Origin: SHVO01 sp041905525
GTDB lineage: Bacteria > Pseudomonadota > Alphaproteobacteria > Rhodospirillales > Rhodospirillaceae
Assembly: GCA_041905525.1 (NCBI GenBank)
Contig: JAYRKY010000007.1
Span: 134,353 to 198,352 of the forward strand
DNA length: 64,000 nucleotides
Reading direction: 5' to 3'
Shown here: positions 43,494-52,826 of the stretch, piece by piece
Position numbering within the stretch: the stretch's first letter is position 1
How the letters are laid out: every line of letters starts with the position of its first letter
Notes under the pieces: model-generated
The model's input: only the letters and a program-made list of their open reading frames with translations
The model's database searches: none
What the model was told of the DNA's origin: nothing
Translations under genes and position numbers: made by a program

Positions 43494-45095
43494 TTACGCC
43501 TTATTTGCCAAATCCTCGCCGGCCAGCGCCTTGTCGAGCAGCCGGATTGATTCCGCAACGCCATATAATGCGATGAACGACCCCATCCGTGGCCCCTGCT
43601 CCTGGCCCAATAGCACTTGATAGAGGGCTTTGAACCAATCCCGCAGGCCTGGGAACGCCTCCGGGTAGCGCTTTCCCACCTCGTAGACGACCGTCTGAAG
43701 CCCTTCGGGCGTCGGTGACTCTTTGTAACCCGCGAGCGCCTCGCGAAGGTCGACAAACGCCTGGCGTTCGGCATCCGCGATCGGGCGGTACACCTTGGCC
43801 GGCTTCACGAAGTCTTCGTAGTAGACGATCGCATGTTTGATCAGGCGGTCGAGAAGCGGCGCGCTCTCGGGTGTCGCGTCCGGGACGAAACGCGAGATGT
43901 AGTGCCACAGAACGGCGGGATTCTCCGCGTGCGCGACGCTGGCGAGATTGAGGAGAATGCTGAAGCTGACATGCACCGTATCCTTCGGCGGTTGTCCGCC
44001 GTGGATATGCCAAGCCGGATTATCGAGCTTCGCCTTGTCGTCCTCGGTCGAAAACTTCTCGAGGAAGTCGAGATATTCATCGACCGCTTTGGGAATCACG
44101 TCGAAGAACAGACGCTTTGCCGTCTTCGGCTTTTGATACATGAAGAGCGACAGGCTCTCATGCGGCGCGTACTTCAACCAATCTTCGACCGCGAGACCGT
44201 TGCCCTTGGACTTCGAGATCTTCTGGCCCTGCTCATCGTTGAACAGTTCGTAGGTCAGATTCAGCGGCGGCGTACCGCCGAGGACGCGGCAGATCTGGCT
44301 CGACAACTTGACGGAGTCGATCAGGTCCTTTCCGGACATTTCATAATCGACCTCGAGCGCGTACCAGCGCATTGCCCAGTCGCACTTCCATTGCAGCTTG
44401 CAATGCCCGCCGGTGACCGGCGTACGCACGTGCGAGCCGTCTTCGTCCTTGTAGACGATTGTGCCGCTGGCGAGATCGCGTTCCACCACGGGCACCTGCA
44501 GCACCACGCCCGTCTTCGGCGATACCGGGAGGAAGGGCGAATAGGTCGCGCGGCGTTCGGGCCCGAGCGTCGGCAGAATAACGTTGATCACCTCGTCGTA
44601 CTTTTCGAGCACACGCAGCAGCGCCTTGTCGAACTCACCCGACTTGTACGCAGCGGTGGAACTCTTGAACTCGTACTCGAAGCCGAAGGAATCGAGGAAT
44701 GCGCGCAGGCGGGCGTTGTTGTGCGCGCCGAAGCTATCGTGAGTGCCGAAAGGATCGGGCACGCTGGTGACGGGCTTGCCCAGATGCTGGCGCACCATGT
44801 CCTGATTCGGCACGTTGTCCGGAACCTTGCGCAGTCCATCCATATCGTCGGAGAACGTAAAGAGCCTGGTCTTCACGTTCGGCGTCAGCAGCTCGAACGC
44901 CTTGCGGACCATGGTCGTGCGGACGACTTCGCCGAACGTGCCGATGTGCGGCAGCCCGGACGGCCCGTAGCCCGTTTCGAAAAGGACATAGCCTTTCGCC
45001 GGGGCAGCCATCTTCAGCCGCTCGTCCCAAAGGGCGCGGGCTTCGGCGAAGGGCCAGGCATTGCTATGGCGAGCGAGGGCGGCGAGGTCGGTCAT
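43494..45095 (-). CDS. lysS: Lysyl-tRNA synthetase, class I (LysRS-I)
   Basis: Charges tRNA-Lys. This is the class I enzyme found in archaea and many alphaproteobacteria, unrelated to the class II LysS of E. coli. 533 residues. The HIGH-type motif is in GPSGLPHIGTFGEVVR and the KMSKS-type loop is KISKSKGNGLAVEDW; the central Rossmann region has TRLFTFSDDMDGLRKVP. The C-terminal helical anticodon-binding region follows (about 380-530). I use ATG 45095 (MTDLAALARHSNAW); an earlier in-frame start at 45179 is possible. Upstream, the 213 bases to the divergent helicase hold both promoters. Confidence 0.94.
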   Translation of the reverse strand: MTDLAALARHSNAWPFAEARALWDERLKMAAPAKGYVLFETGYGPSGLPHIGTFGEVVRTTMVRKAFELLTPNVKTRLFTFSDDMDGLRKVPDNVPNQDMVRQHLGKPVTSVPDPFGTHDSFGAHNNARLRAFLDSFGFEYEFKSSTAAYKSGEFDKALLRVLEKYDEVINVILPTLGPERRATYSPFLPVSPKTGVVLQVPVVERDLASGTIVYKDEDGSHVRTPVTGGHCKLQWKCDWAMRWYALEVDYEMSGKDLIDSVKLSSQICRVLGGTPPLNLTYELFNDEQGQKISKSKGNGLAVEDWLKYAPHESLSLFMYQKPKTAKRLFFDVIPKAVDEYLDFLEKFSTEDDKAKLDNPAWHIHGGQPPKDTVHVSFSILLNLASVAHAENPAVLWHYISRFVPDATPESAPLLDRLIKHAIVYYEDFVKPAKVYRPIADAERQAFVDLREALAGYKESPTPEGLQTVVYEVGKRYPEAFPGLRDWFKALYQVLLGQEQGPRMGSFIALYGVAESIRLLDKALAGEDLANKA

Positions 45096-45221
45096 GGGTG
45101 ATTTATCGGCTTCAGATGTGCAAAACGGCATGTGAATAACTGGCGCCTTAGTACCGGCAATTTGAGGTGAGGTCACCACTTTCGACGCGCCTTAAGCGAG
45201 GTTCGCGCCGCGTGGGTACCT

Positions 45222-45237
45222 AGAAATGAGCATTTCT
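45222..45237. promoter_or_regulatory. Perfect 7-2-7 palindrome upstream of the helicase
   Basis: AGAAATG-ag-CATTTCT lies 72 bases before the helicase ATG and 127 bases from the lysS start. It is a candidate operator for one or both genes. It does not match the alphaproteobacterial LexA direct repeat (GTTC-N7-GTTC). Confidence 0.35.
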
Positions 45238-45308
45238 CAAGGCCAAGCGCTCCTTCGCAGCCGGGCGCTTGCACCGGGGCCGAACTGCCGGTACAGGTCG
45301 AACCTTCC

Positions 45309-48074
45309 ATGAACACTCCCCCCGTCGCCGCGTTGCCTGTCCGCCGCATCCTGCTGCCCGATGCGCCCGTGGTCGCGGCCGAATGGACAAGCGCCGCGAT
45401 TCTCGACACGAGCGGTGAAATCTCGGTCAAGCGGGCCGCGATGGCGGGGCAGTTGATGGCAACCGCGCGCCCGATCCTTTGCCACGCGCCCGCAACAGCC
45501 GCGCGCCTCAAGACCGATCGATTTCCCGCCCATGATGTGCTGGAACTGTACGCCTTTGTCCGTCCGGCGCAGTTTTGTTTACCGACGATTGGCGGTCTCA
45601 CCGCCGCGCTGGGCCTGACGCCGCCCACCTCCCTTGAAGATAAACCTGAAGCGCTGCTGCGAGTCGTGCGGCGGCTTCTCGACGACCTCAAAAGTCTCGG
45701 CGACCTTGAGGCAAAGACGTTGGCCGCCGCCGCCGGAGCCATGGCGCGCGGTGGCTGGCCGTGGGGGCCCGCTGTGCTCGCAGCCCTCGGCGGCGATCCA
45801 AATGCCGCCCGCGGATTTGGTCCCGCCGCCGGCTTGCGCGTATGGATCGACCTGCCGGCATGGGAAGAGCGCGCGCCGCCGGCGCCTCCCGGATCGAAGC
45901 CGATTGCGAAAGCGGACTCCGAGACGCGTCTCGAACGATTGCTGGGCGACGGCGCCGAGGCGCGCCCGAGCCAGCGAAGTTATACGCACCTTGTGACTGA
46001 AGCCTTCCAGCCGCGCGGCGCATCCAACCAACCGCTTCTCGTCCTCGCGGAAGCCGGAACCGGCACGGGCAAAACCCTCGGCTACGTTGCGCCCGCCAGC
46101 GTTTGGTCAGAGCAGAACCAAGGGTCCGTGTGGCTTTCGACCTTCACCCGGAACCTACAGCGGCAATTGGATCAGGAGCTCGACCGCCTCCATCCCGATG
46201 CCGACGAGAAGAAGCGCCGCGTCGTCATCCGCAAGGGACGCGAAAACTATCTCTGCCTTCTCAGCTACGAAGAAGCGCTCAACCGGCTCGGCGCGCAGCC
46301 CTATGATGCGATCGCCCTCGGCCTCGTGGCGCGGTGGATCAGTGCAACACGCAACGGCGATATGGTGGGGGGCGACCTCCCCGGATGGCTGCCCGAGGTG
46401 CTGGGGCGCGAAAAGGTTATCGGCCTTGCCGACAGACGCGGTGAGTGCATTTACGCCGCCTGCAATCATTATCAGAAATGTTTCGTCGAGCGCACGGTTC
46501 GGCGGGCGCGATATGCGGACATCGTCGTCGCGAATCACGCCTTGGTCATGGCGCAAGCGGCCCTGGGCGGCATCGACGATGCGCTACGGCCGACACGCTA
46601 CGTTTTCGATGAAGGTCACCATATCTTCGAAGCCGCCGACTCAGCGTTCTCCGCGCACTTCACCGGTCTTGAGGCCGCCGATTTGCGGCGTTGGTTACTG
46701 GGCGCAGAAGGCAACGCAAAGCGCAGCCGCGCCCGCGGCCTCAAGCGACGCTGCGAAGACCTTATCGCTTGCGGCAGCGGCGACGATTTCGGGCTTTCGC
46801 ACGCGGTCGAAGATGTCATCGAGGCGGCGCGCGCATTGCCGAGCCAGGGCTGGCGCAACCGCGTGAAGGACGGCGCGCCCCAGGGGCCGTCGGAGAAGTT
46901 CCTCGCGCTGGTCCGGGAGCAAGTGCTGGCGCGCGGCGACAACGCGTCCCCCTATTCGCTCGAGGCCGAGACCGTACCGCTTATCAACGGCCTCGCGGAG
47001 GCGGCGGACGGACTGGAGGCGGCGCTCGCGCGCCTGGAGGCCCCGCTCCGCAAGCTGATTTCCGGCTTCACAGCGAAACTGAACAAAGATGCTTCCATCC
47101 TGGAAACGTCCATGCGCCAGCGACTGGAAGCGGTGATCCGCACGCTGGAGCATCGGGGCGCCATGCAAGTGACCGCATGGCGCGGCATGGTGAAGTCGCT
47201 GAAGGACGCCACGCCGCCCGAGTTCGTGGACTGGTTCCATATCGAGCGGATCGACGGTCACGACATCGATGTCGGACTCAACCGGCATTGGGTCGATCCG
47301 ACGCTACCCTTTGCCCGCGCGCTCGCCGACCACGCCCACGGCATCGTCGTGACATCGGCGACGATGCTGACCGGCGAGACCGACGAGGCGACAGATTGGG
47401 CCGCCGCCGAGCAACGCGTCGGCGCATGGCACCTGTCGGCGCCGGTGGCGCGTGCATCGCTGCCTTCGCCCTTCAACTATGTCGACAATACGCGAGTCAT
47501 CGTGGTGACCGATGTGCGCAAGGACGACTTGAAACAAGTGGCGGCCGCCTACCGCGAACTGTTCCTTGCCGCGGGCGGCGGTGGACTGGGTCTCTTTACG
47601 GCCATCAGCCGTCTCCGTGAGGTCCACAGCCATATCTCGGGCCCGCTCGACGAGGCGGGAATTCCGCTCTATGCGCAGCATGTCGACGCCATGGATACCT
47701 CGACACTGGTGGATATCTTCCGTGCCGAAGAAGACGCCTGTCTTCTGGGGACGGATGCGGTGCGCGAAGGTGTCGACGTGCCGGGGCGCTCGTTGCGCCT
47801 CGTGGTGTTCGATCGCGTGCCGTGGCCGCGGCCCGATATTCTGCATAAGGCACGGCGCACCGCGCACGGCAAGAAGGGCTATGACGACGCCATCACCCGG
47901 CTGCGCCTGAAGCAGGCCTTCGGCCGCCTCGTCCGGCGCGAGACTGATCGCGGCGTCTTCGTTCTTCTCGACCCCATGATGCCCTCGCGCCTCTGTACGG
48001 CGTTCCCGCCGGGCGTGACGGTCGCACGCGTGGGACTTGCCGAAGCCGTGACGATGGTTCGCGAATTTCTTTGA
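45309..48074 (+). CDS. DinG/XPD-family iron-sulfur DNA helicase
   Basis: 921-residue superfamily 2 helicase. Walker A AEAGTGTGKTLGY (about 247-259), DEAH-type box VFDEGHH, and C-terminal motifs LLGTDAVREGVDVPG and KQAFGRLVRRETDRG. Four cysteines between motifs I and II (one in ENYLCLL, three in RGECIYAACNHYQKC) match the 4Fe-4S site of XPD/DinG enzymes. The first 230 residues form an extra domain I do not recognise; it ends near PSQRSYTHLVTEAF. Likely works in repair or removal of replication obstacles. It is divergent from lysS. Confidence 0.88.
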   Translation: MNTPPVAALPVRRILLPDAPVVAAEWTSAAILDTSGEISVKRAAMAGQLMATARPILCHAPATAARLKTDRFPAHDVLELYAFVRPAQFCLPTIGGLTAALGLTPPTSLEDKPEALLRVVRRLLDDLKSLGDLEAKTLAAAAGAMARGGWPWGPAVLAALGGDPNAARGFGPAAGLRVWIDLPAWEERAPPAPPGSKPIAKADSETRLERLLGDGAEARPSQRSYTHLVTEAFQPRGASNQPLLVLAEAGTGTGKTLGYVAPASVWSEQNQGSVWLSTFTRNLQRQLDQELDRLHPDADEKKRRVVIRKGRENYLCLLSYEEALNRLGAQPYDAIALGLVARWISATRNGDMVGGDLPGWLPEVLGREKVIGLADRRGECIYAACNHYQKCFVERTVRRARYADIVVANHALVMAQAALGGIDDALRPTRYVFDEGHHIFEAADSAFSAHFTGLEAADLRRWLLGAEGNAKRSRARGLKRRCEDLIACGSGDDFGLSHAVEDVIEAARALPSQGWRNRVKDGAPQGPSEKFLALVREQVLARGDNASPYSLEAETVPLINGLAEAADGLEAALARLEAPLRKLISGFTAKLNKDASILETSMRQRLEAVIRTLEHRGAMQVTAWRGMVKSLKDATPPEFVDWFHIERIDGHDIDVGLNRHWVDPTLPFARALADHAHGIVVTSATMLTGETDEATDWAAAEQRVGAWHLSAPVARASLPSPFNYVDNTRVIVVTDVRKDDLKQVAAAYRELFLAAGGGGLGLFTAISRLREVHSHISGPLDEAGIPLYAQHVDAMDTSTLVDIFRAEEDACLLGTDAVREGVDVPGRSLRLVVFDRVPWPRPDILHKARRTAHGKKGYDDAITRLRLKQAFGRLVRRETDRGVFVLLDPMMPSRLCTAFPPGVTVARVGLAEAVTMVREFL

Positions 48075-48076
48075 CG

Positions 48077-48310
48077 TCAGCGCTCGGCCAGGGCAGAGGA
48101 CGACGCGGCTGCGGACGTGTACTCTTTTTCGCACGTCACACACACGACTTCCGGCTCACGCCCACCACGGCGCATTACGCCTGCGAAGCCGTCCGTCAGA
48201 TCGATCAGTCGCCGCAGTCCTGCGCGACCATTTTCCGGATGAGCCCAAGAGGCGCGTCCGCGCTGTCCGCAAGTCGGGCAGATCAGGGTCACGGAATGCG
48301 TAGAACTCAT
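48077..48310 (-). CDS. Small zinc-ribbon-like protein
   Basis: 77 residues from ATG 48310 (MSSTHSVTLICPTCGQRG). Two CxxC pairs, CPTC near residue 11 and CVTC near 60, are spaced for a zinc ribbon, with a basic central stretch (ENGRAGLRRLIDL) between them. No named family. It converges on the helicase gene with two bases between the stops. A start at 48322 is also in frame. Confidence 0.6.
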   Translation of the reverse strand: MSSTHSVTLICPTCGQRGRASWAHPENGRAGLRRLIDLTDGFAGVMRRGGREPEVVCVTCEKEYTSAAASSSALAER

Positions 48311-48550
48311 GAAACCCCGCACCGCTGAATCGGTGGCTTGCCTAAGCGAGGCCCTCCCGTGCCACCGCCGCTCAATTCGCTGGACAATAGCCCATGTTTT
48401 CGCGAATTTATATTATAAATCAATAAGTTGTATGAGTAACGTGCGTCGCTGGAACAAAGCACGCCTTTTGCGCGTTTTTAGTGCAGAAGTCCCGTTACTG
48501 ACCTTGAGTAAGTGGCACGCAAAATTTGAAAGTGAGGGCGTTCTAAGACA
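48311..48550. other. AT-rich promoter region of the ribbon-helix-helix gene
   Basis: Shared between the divergent zinc-ribbon gene (minus) and the RHH gene (plus). It is markedly AT-rich at 48400-48440 and contains the palindrome at 48406-48420. No gene seen inside. Confidence 0.4.
48406..48420. promoter_or_regulatory. Perfect 7-1-7 palindrome ATTTATA-t-TATAAAT
   Basis: A fully symmetric AT-rich 15-mer lies 131 bases before the ribbon-helix-helix gene, in an AT-rich island. Ribbon-helix-helix proteins commonly repress their own promoter through such short symmetric sites, so this is a candidate autoregulatory operator or a promoter core. Confidence 0.4.
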
Positions 48551-48808
48551 ATGCCTACGAAGAACGGCGGTAGAAGGAAGACCACCGAAAAGCGTCTCTC
48601 CCGACTTCAAGTCATGCTGTCACAAGAAGAACTCGCCGCGCTTGATAATTTTCGGTTCGAAAAGCGCATGCCGAGCCGAGCGTCCGCGATCCGCGAAATT
48701 CTTCGCCGCGGCCTTTCCGCCGACGGCTTCGACGTCGCCGTGCGGGGCTCGCACTCAAAAGCCTTCGGTGTCCTCCGCGACGGCTCCAGCGACCTGGAGT
48801 CCCTCTAG
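48551..48808 (+). CDS. Ribbon-helix-helix (CopG-like) DNA-binding protein
   Basis: 85 residues. A basic N-terminus (MPTKNGGRRKTTEKRL) leads into a beta-strand/helix/helix pattern, RLQVMLSQEELAALDNFRF and PSRASAIREILRRGL, typical of CopG/MetJ-type dimeric regulators. The C-terminal 30 residues are variable. No toxin gene follows; the next gene is convergent and overlaps its stop by four bases. The ribosome site is weak. It probably regulates its own promoter or the divergent gene. Confidence 0.65.
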   Translation: MPTKNGGRRKTTEKRLSRLQVMLSQEELAALDNFRFEKRMPSRASAIREILRRGLSADGFDVAVRGSHSKAFGVLRDGSSDLESL

Positions 48809-49719
48809 CCCGCCTTGCGCGCTTCCCGCAGCTTGACGAGGCTGTGCATGGCCGCGTTCATCGGCACGGCAACGCCATACCTGCTTCCCTGTGCCGCGAC
48901 GTAGCCGTTCAACGAATCAATTTCCGTCGCCTTGCCCCGCGCGATGTCCTGCTGCGTCGAGGATAGAGTGCCCGGCATCGCGGGTCCCAACTTCCGCACC
49001 CGCTCCTGCATGTCGGCAAGATCGAGCGGGATGTTCTTGGCTTTCGCGACCGCGACACACTCTTCGGCCAGCACCATCATGATATTGAGTGCGCCTGGGT
49101 CGTTCACAAGTACGCCGTAGGTGCAGCCGGTCAGGGCTGACAGGGCGTTATAGGTCGCATTCATCACCAGCTTGGTCCACATCTCCTGCGCCACGGAGGC
49201 GCTGACCTTGCAGGGCACTTTTCCATGTTCGAAGGTGCGGGCGATCTTGCCGAGCGTTTCATCGGGAACGTTGCCGCCGATCACGAGGTCGCCGCGGCCG
49301 TTATGCTTGAGGTATCCGGGCGCGGGCATCGCGGCGGCGACGTAAACCGCGGCGGAAACCACATCGAAGCCGAGTTCGTCCTTGATACGCTCGGCGTTGT
49401 CGACGCCGTTCTGCATGCTCACCATGACGGCGCCCGGTTTCATATGGGCCTTGGCGTCCCTGGCAGCCGTGACCGTATCGAGCGTCTTCACACAGAGGAG
49501 AATCAGATCGCCCTCTGCGACAGCGGACATCTCGGTCGATGCCGCGACCTGGACTCGCTCATTGAAAGTGGTGGTATCCATGGTCAGGCCGTCGCGCTGG
49601 ATAGCTTCAACATGCTGCGGCCGCGCGATCAGCGTCACCTTGATCCCGGCGCGCGCCAGCATTCCGCCGTAGTAACAGCCCACCGCCCCTGCGCCGACGA
49701 CAACGACGTGATTGAACAT
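48805..49719 (-). CDS. panE: 2-dehydropantoate 2-reductase (ketopantoate reductase)
   Basis: NADPH-dependent reductase of the ApbA/PanE family, 304 residues; PanE makes pantoate for coenzyme A. The N-terminal Rossmann motif is VVVVGAGAVGCYYGGMLARAG, followed by the NADPH-binding LCVKTLDT region, SMQNGVDNAERI, and the catalytic-domain WTKLVMNATYNALSALTG with the conserved Lys. The conserved Glu/Ser region near AEECVAVAKAKN is present. GGAGGA precedes the ATG, which overlaps the upstream gene's stop (ATGATG at 49717-49722). Some paralogues reduce other 2-ketoacids, so the substrate is tentative. Confidence 0.88.
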   Translation of the reverse strand: MFNHVVVVGAGAVGCYYGGMLARAGIKVTLIARPQHVEAIQRDGLTMDTTTFNERVQVAASTEMSAVAEGDLILLCVKTLDTVTAARDAKAHMKPGAVMVSMQNGVDNAERIKDELGFDVVSAAVYVAAAMPAPGYLKHNGRGDLVIGGNVPDETLGKIARTFEHGKVPCKVSASVAQEMWTKLVMNATYNALSALTGCTYGVLVNDPGALNIMMVLAEECVAVAKAKNIPLDLADMQERVRKLGPAMPGTLSSTQQDIARGKATEIDSLNGYVAAQGSRYGVAVPMNAAMHSLVKLREARKAG

Positions 49720-50267
49720 CATTCCTCCTCTGACGAAGCGAAACGGATGGTCACCGGACTTTGGCCCACGGGCGCGGGCGCGCGCGAGAGGCGCGCCTGA
49801 ATGGAATGACGCGGAACGCAGGTGCCCTTGGAGCCGAGCGGGAGCCGGAGTTCCGCGAGGTCCTTGCGGGAGATGCGGATGGCGGTCACGGGGCGGGCCT
49901 TGCCCCAATTCACCTCGCGCTCGACATCCACAAACAGAAGCGTCCAATACTCAGGCCGCGGCATCCAGTGCATCTCGGCTTTCGCCAGATACTCGAATCC
50001 CAGAATCTCGTCGACTTCCTTGTCCGTGAGGCCTGACGTCAACGCGCAGACTTTCTCCCACGGCCATTCCGTCAGCGGTCCGAAGTCGAGCACATCCTCG
50101 CCGCCCATCAGCACGAAGCGAAGGTTTCTGTGAAAGACGATCTCTTTCTTGGACTCCGGTCCGCCGGTGCGGGTGTAGAGAAAATAGATCGTCGCGGGCG
50201 CCAGCGTGAAAATCGCCAGCAGGCCCAGGACTTTCAGAAAGGATTTGGACGGCCCCAAGGAAGTCAT
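49719..50267 (-). CDS. Hypothetical single-pass membrane protein
   Basis: 182 residues with one N-terminal transmembrane helix (VLGLLAIFTLAPATIYFLY, about 13-31) and a predicted periplasmic domain containing FHRNLRFVLMGGEDVLDFG, two Trp-rich stretches (EWPWEKV, HWMPRPEYWTLLFVD) and an Arg/Pro-rich tail. Not recognised. Its stop overlaps the panE start, so the two are translationally coupled; a functional link is unknown. Confidence 0.65.
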   Translation of the reverse strand: MTSLGPSKSFLKVLGLLAIFTLAPATIYFLYTRTGGPESKKEIVFHRNLRFVLMGGEDVLDFGPLTEWPWEKVCALTSGLTDKEVDEILGFEYLAKAEMHWMPRPEYWTLLFVDVEREVNWGKARPVTAIRISRKDLAELRLPLGSKGTCVPRHSIQARLSRAPAPVGQSPVTIRFASSEEE

Positions 50268-50324
50268 GACGCGCTTATAGCGTATCGCGTGCGGCGGGTC
50301 TTTTTTGATTTATGCATAACCGCC

Positions 50325-50359
50325 AAAGCAAAAGGGCCGTACCTTTCGGCACGGCCCTT
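50325..50359 (-). terminator. Intrinsic terminator of groES-groEL
   Basis: AAGGGCCGT (50332-50340) pairs with ACGGCCCTT (50351-50359) around a 10-base loop. On the minus strand TTTTGCTTT follows. It lies about 30 bases after the groEL stop. Confidence 0.85.
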
Positions 50360-50386
50360 CGCTGTCTATCGCGTCGGTGGCTGGAC

Positions 50387-52024
<1,638 letters not shown>

Positions 52025-52060
52025 GAGTTTGTGCCTTTCTTGTTCTTCGAGGGGAACCGA

Positions 52061-52348
52061 TTACTCGATGATTCCCATGATGTCGGACTCCTTCATGATC
52101 AACAGCTCTTTGCCGTCGATCTTCACTTCCGTGCCCGACCACTTGCCGAACAGGATGCGGTCGCCCTTCTTGACGTCCAACGGGACCAGCTTGCCGCTTT
52201 CGTCACGGTTGCCCGAACCGACCGAGATCACTTTGCCTTCCATCGGCTTTTCCTGAGCGGTGTCCGGAATGATGATGCCGCCCTTGGTCTTGGTGTCCGA
52301 TTCCGTGCGCTCGACCAGAACGCGATCGTGCAGAGGCCGAAACTTCAT
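52061..52348 (-). CDS. groES: Co-chaperonin GroES (Hsp10)
   Basis: Heptameric lid of GroEL, 95 residues. The start MKFRPLHDRVLVER, mobile-loop region (TKGGIIIPDTAQEKP), and C-terminal LLIMKESDIMGIIE are typical. The ATG at 52348 is preceded by GGAGGG; an in-frame ATG at 52360 lies before that site. It is first in the groES-groEL operon. Confidence 0.97.
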   Translation of the reverse strand: MKFRPLHDRVLVERTESDTKTKGGIIIPDTAQEKPMEGKVISVGSGNRDESGKLVPLDVKKGDRILFGKWSGTEVKIDGKELLIMKESDIMGIIE

Positions 52349-52404
52349 GAGTCCCTCCATATCCTATTGATAGTTAAAACGTTTTCCCCCGGCCATCGCG
52401 ATCG

Positions 52405-52431
52405 TTAGCACTCAAGCCCGGCGAGTGCCAG
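52405..52431. promoter_or_regulatory. CIRCE operator of groESL (HrcA site)
   Basis: TTAGCACTC-n9-GAGTGCCAG matches the CIRCE consensus TTAGCACTC-N9-GAGTGCTAA in 16 of 18 arm positions. It lies 57 bases before the groES ATG and overlaps the predicted transcription start, so HrcA repression is expected. The hrcA gene is not in the window. Confidence 0.88.
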
Positions 52432-52433
52432 CT

Positions 52434-52462
52434 AGGTAGCTAGCGGCTCCGGACGAGTCAAG
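52434..52462 (-). promoter_or_regulatory. Heat-shock-type promoter of groES
   Basis: On the minus strand CTTGAC (52462-52457) and CTACCT (52439-52434) are 17 bases apart, matching the alphaproteobacterial RpoH promoter pattern (CTTGAC near -35, CYTATNT near -10). The inferred start site falls inside the CIRCE element. Confidence 0.6.
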
Positions 52463-52502
52463 GGGAGCCCCCGTGAAATAAGGCGGGAATCTGGCCGCGC
52501 AA

Positions 52503-52817
52503 CTAGGCCCGGTCGGGGTCCATCAGGGCCGGAGCGCGCTGCTGACGGTAAATGAAATAGAGGTTCCGGCTGTAAATCAGCACGCCCCCCAGCTGGGCGA
52601 TGATGAAGACAGGCTCCTGGATATAGAAGGCGTAAACCAGGGTGAGCAGGCCGCCGACGAGGCTGAGGTGCCAAAACGCCAGGGGGATAACGCTGCGCTT
52701 CAGGCGCTCGCTGGCGAACCACTGCACGAAGAAGCGCGACCCGAAGATGACCTGGCCCGCAAGGCCAAGGGTCTTCATCATATTCATCGTCGCGAACCAA
52801 CCCAGGAACCAGCTCAT
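52503..52817 (-). CDS. LAB_N (lipid-A-disaccharide-synthase N-terminal-like) membrane protein
   Basis: 104-residue integral membrane protein with three or four helices. GQVIFGSRFFVQWFASERLKRS and VIPLAFWHLSLVGGLLTLVYAF are the diagnostic LAB_N pattern. Standalone LAB_N proteins are frequently paired with GT2 glycosyltransferases in alphaproteobacteria; they are thought to help handle polyprenyl-linked sugars for envelope modification. It lies nine bases after the glycosyltransferase gene, so the two form one operon. Confidence 0.85.
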   Translation of the reverse strand: MSWFLGWFATMNMMKTLGLAGQVIFGSRFFVQWFASERLKRSVIPLAFWHLSLVGGLLTLVYAFYIQEPVFIIAQLGGVLIYSRNLYFIYRQQRAPALMDPDRA

Positions 52818-52826
52818 AAGACCCTC

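Noticed and set aside
45201..45215. Possible LexA box GTTC-n7-GTGG upstream of the helicase
   Set aside because: Only the first half-site fits GTTC-N7-GTTC; too weak to call.
48309..48836. 175-codon plus-strand open frame overlapping the ribbon-helix-helix gene
   Set aside because: Runs through the AT-rich promoter region and has no ribosome site; the RHH frame at 48551 has a recognisable fold.
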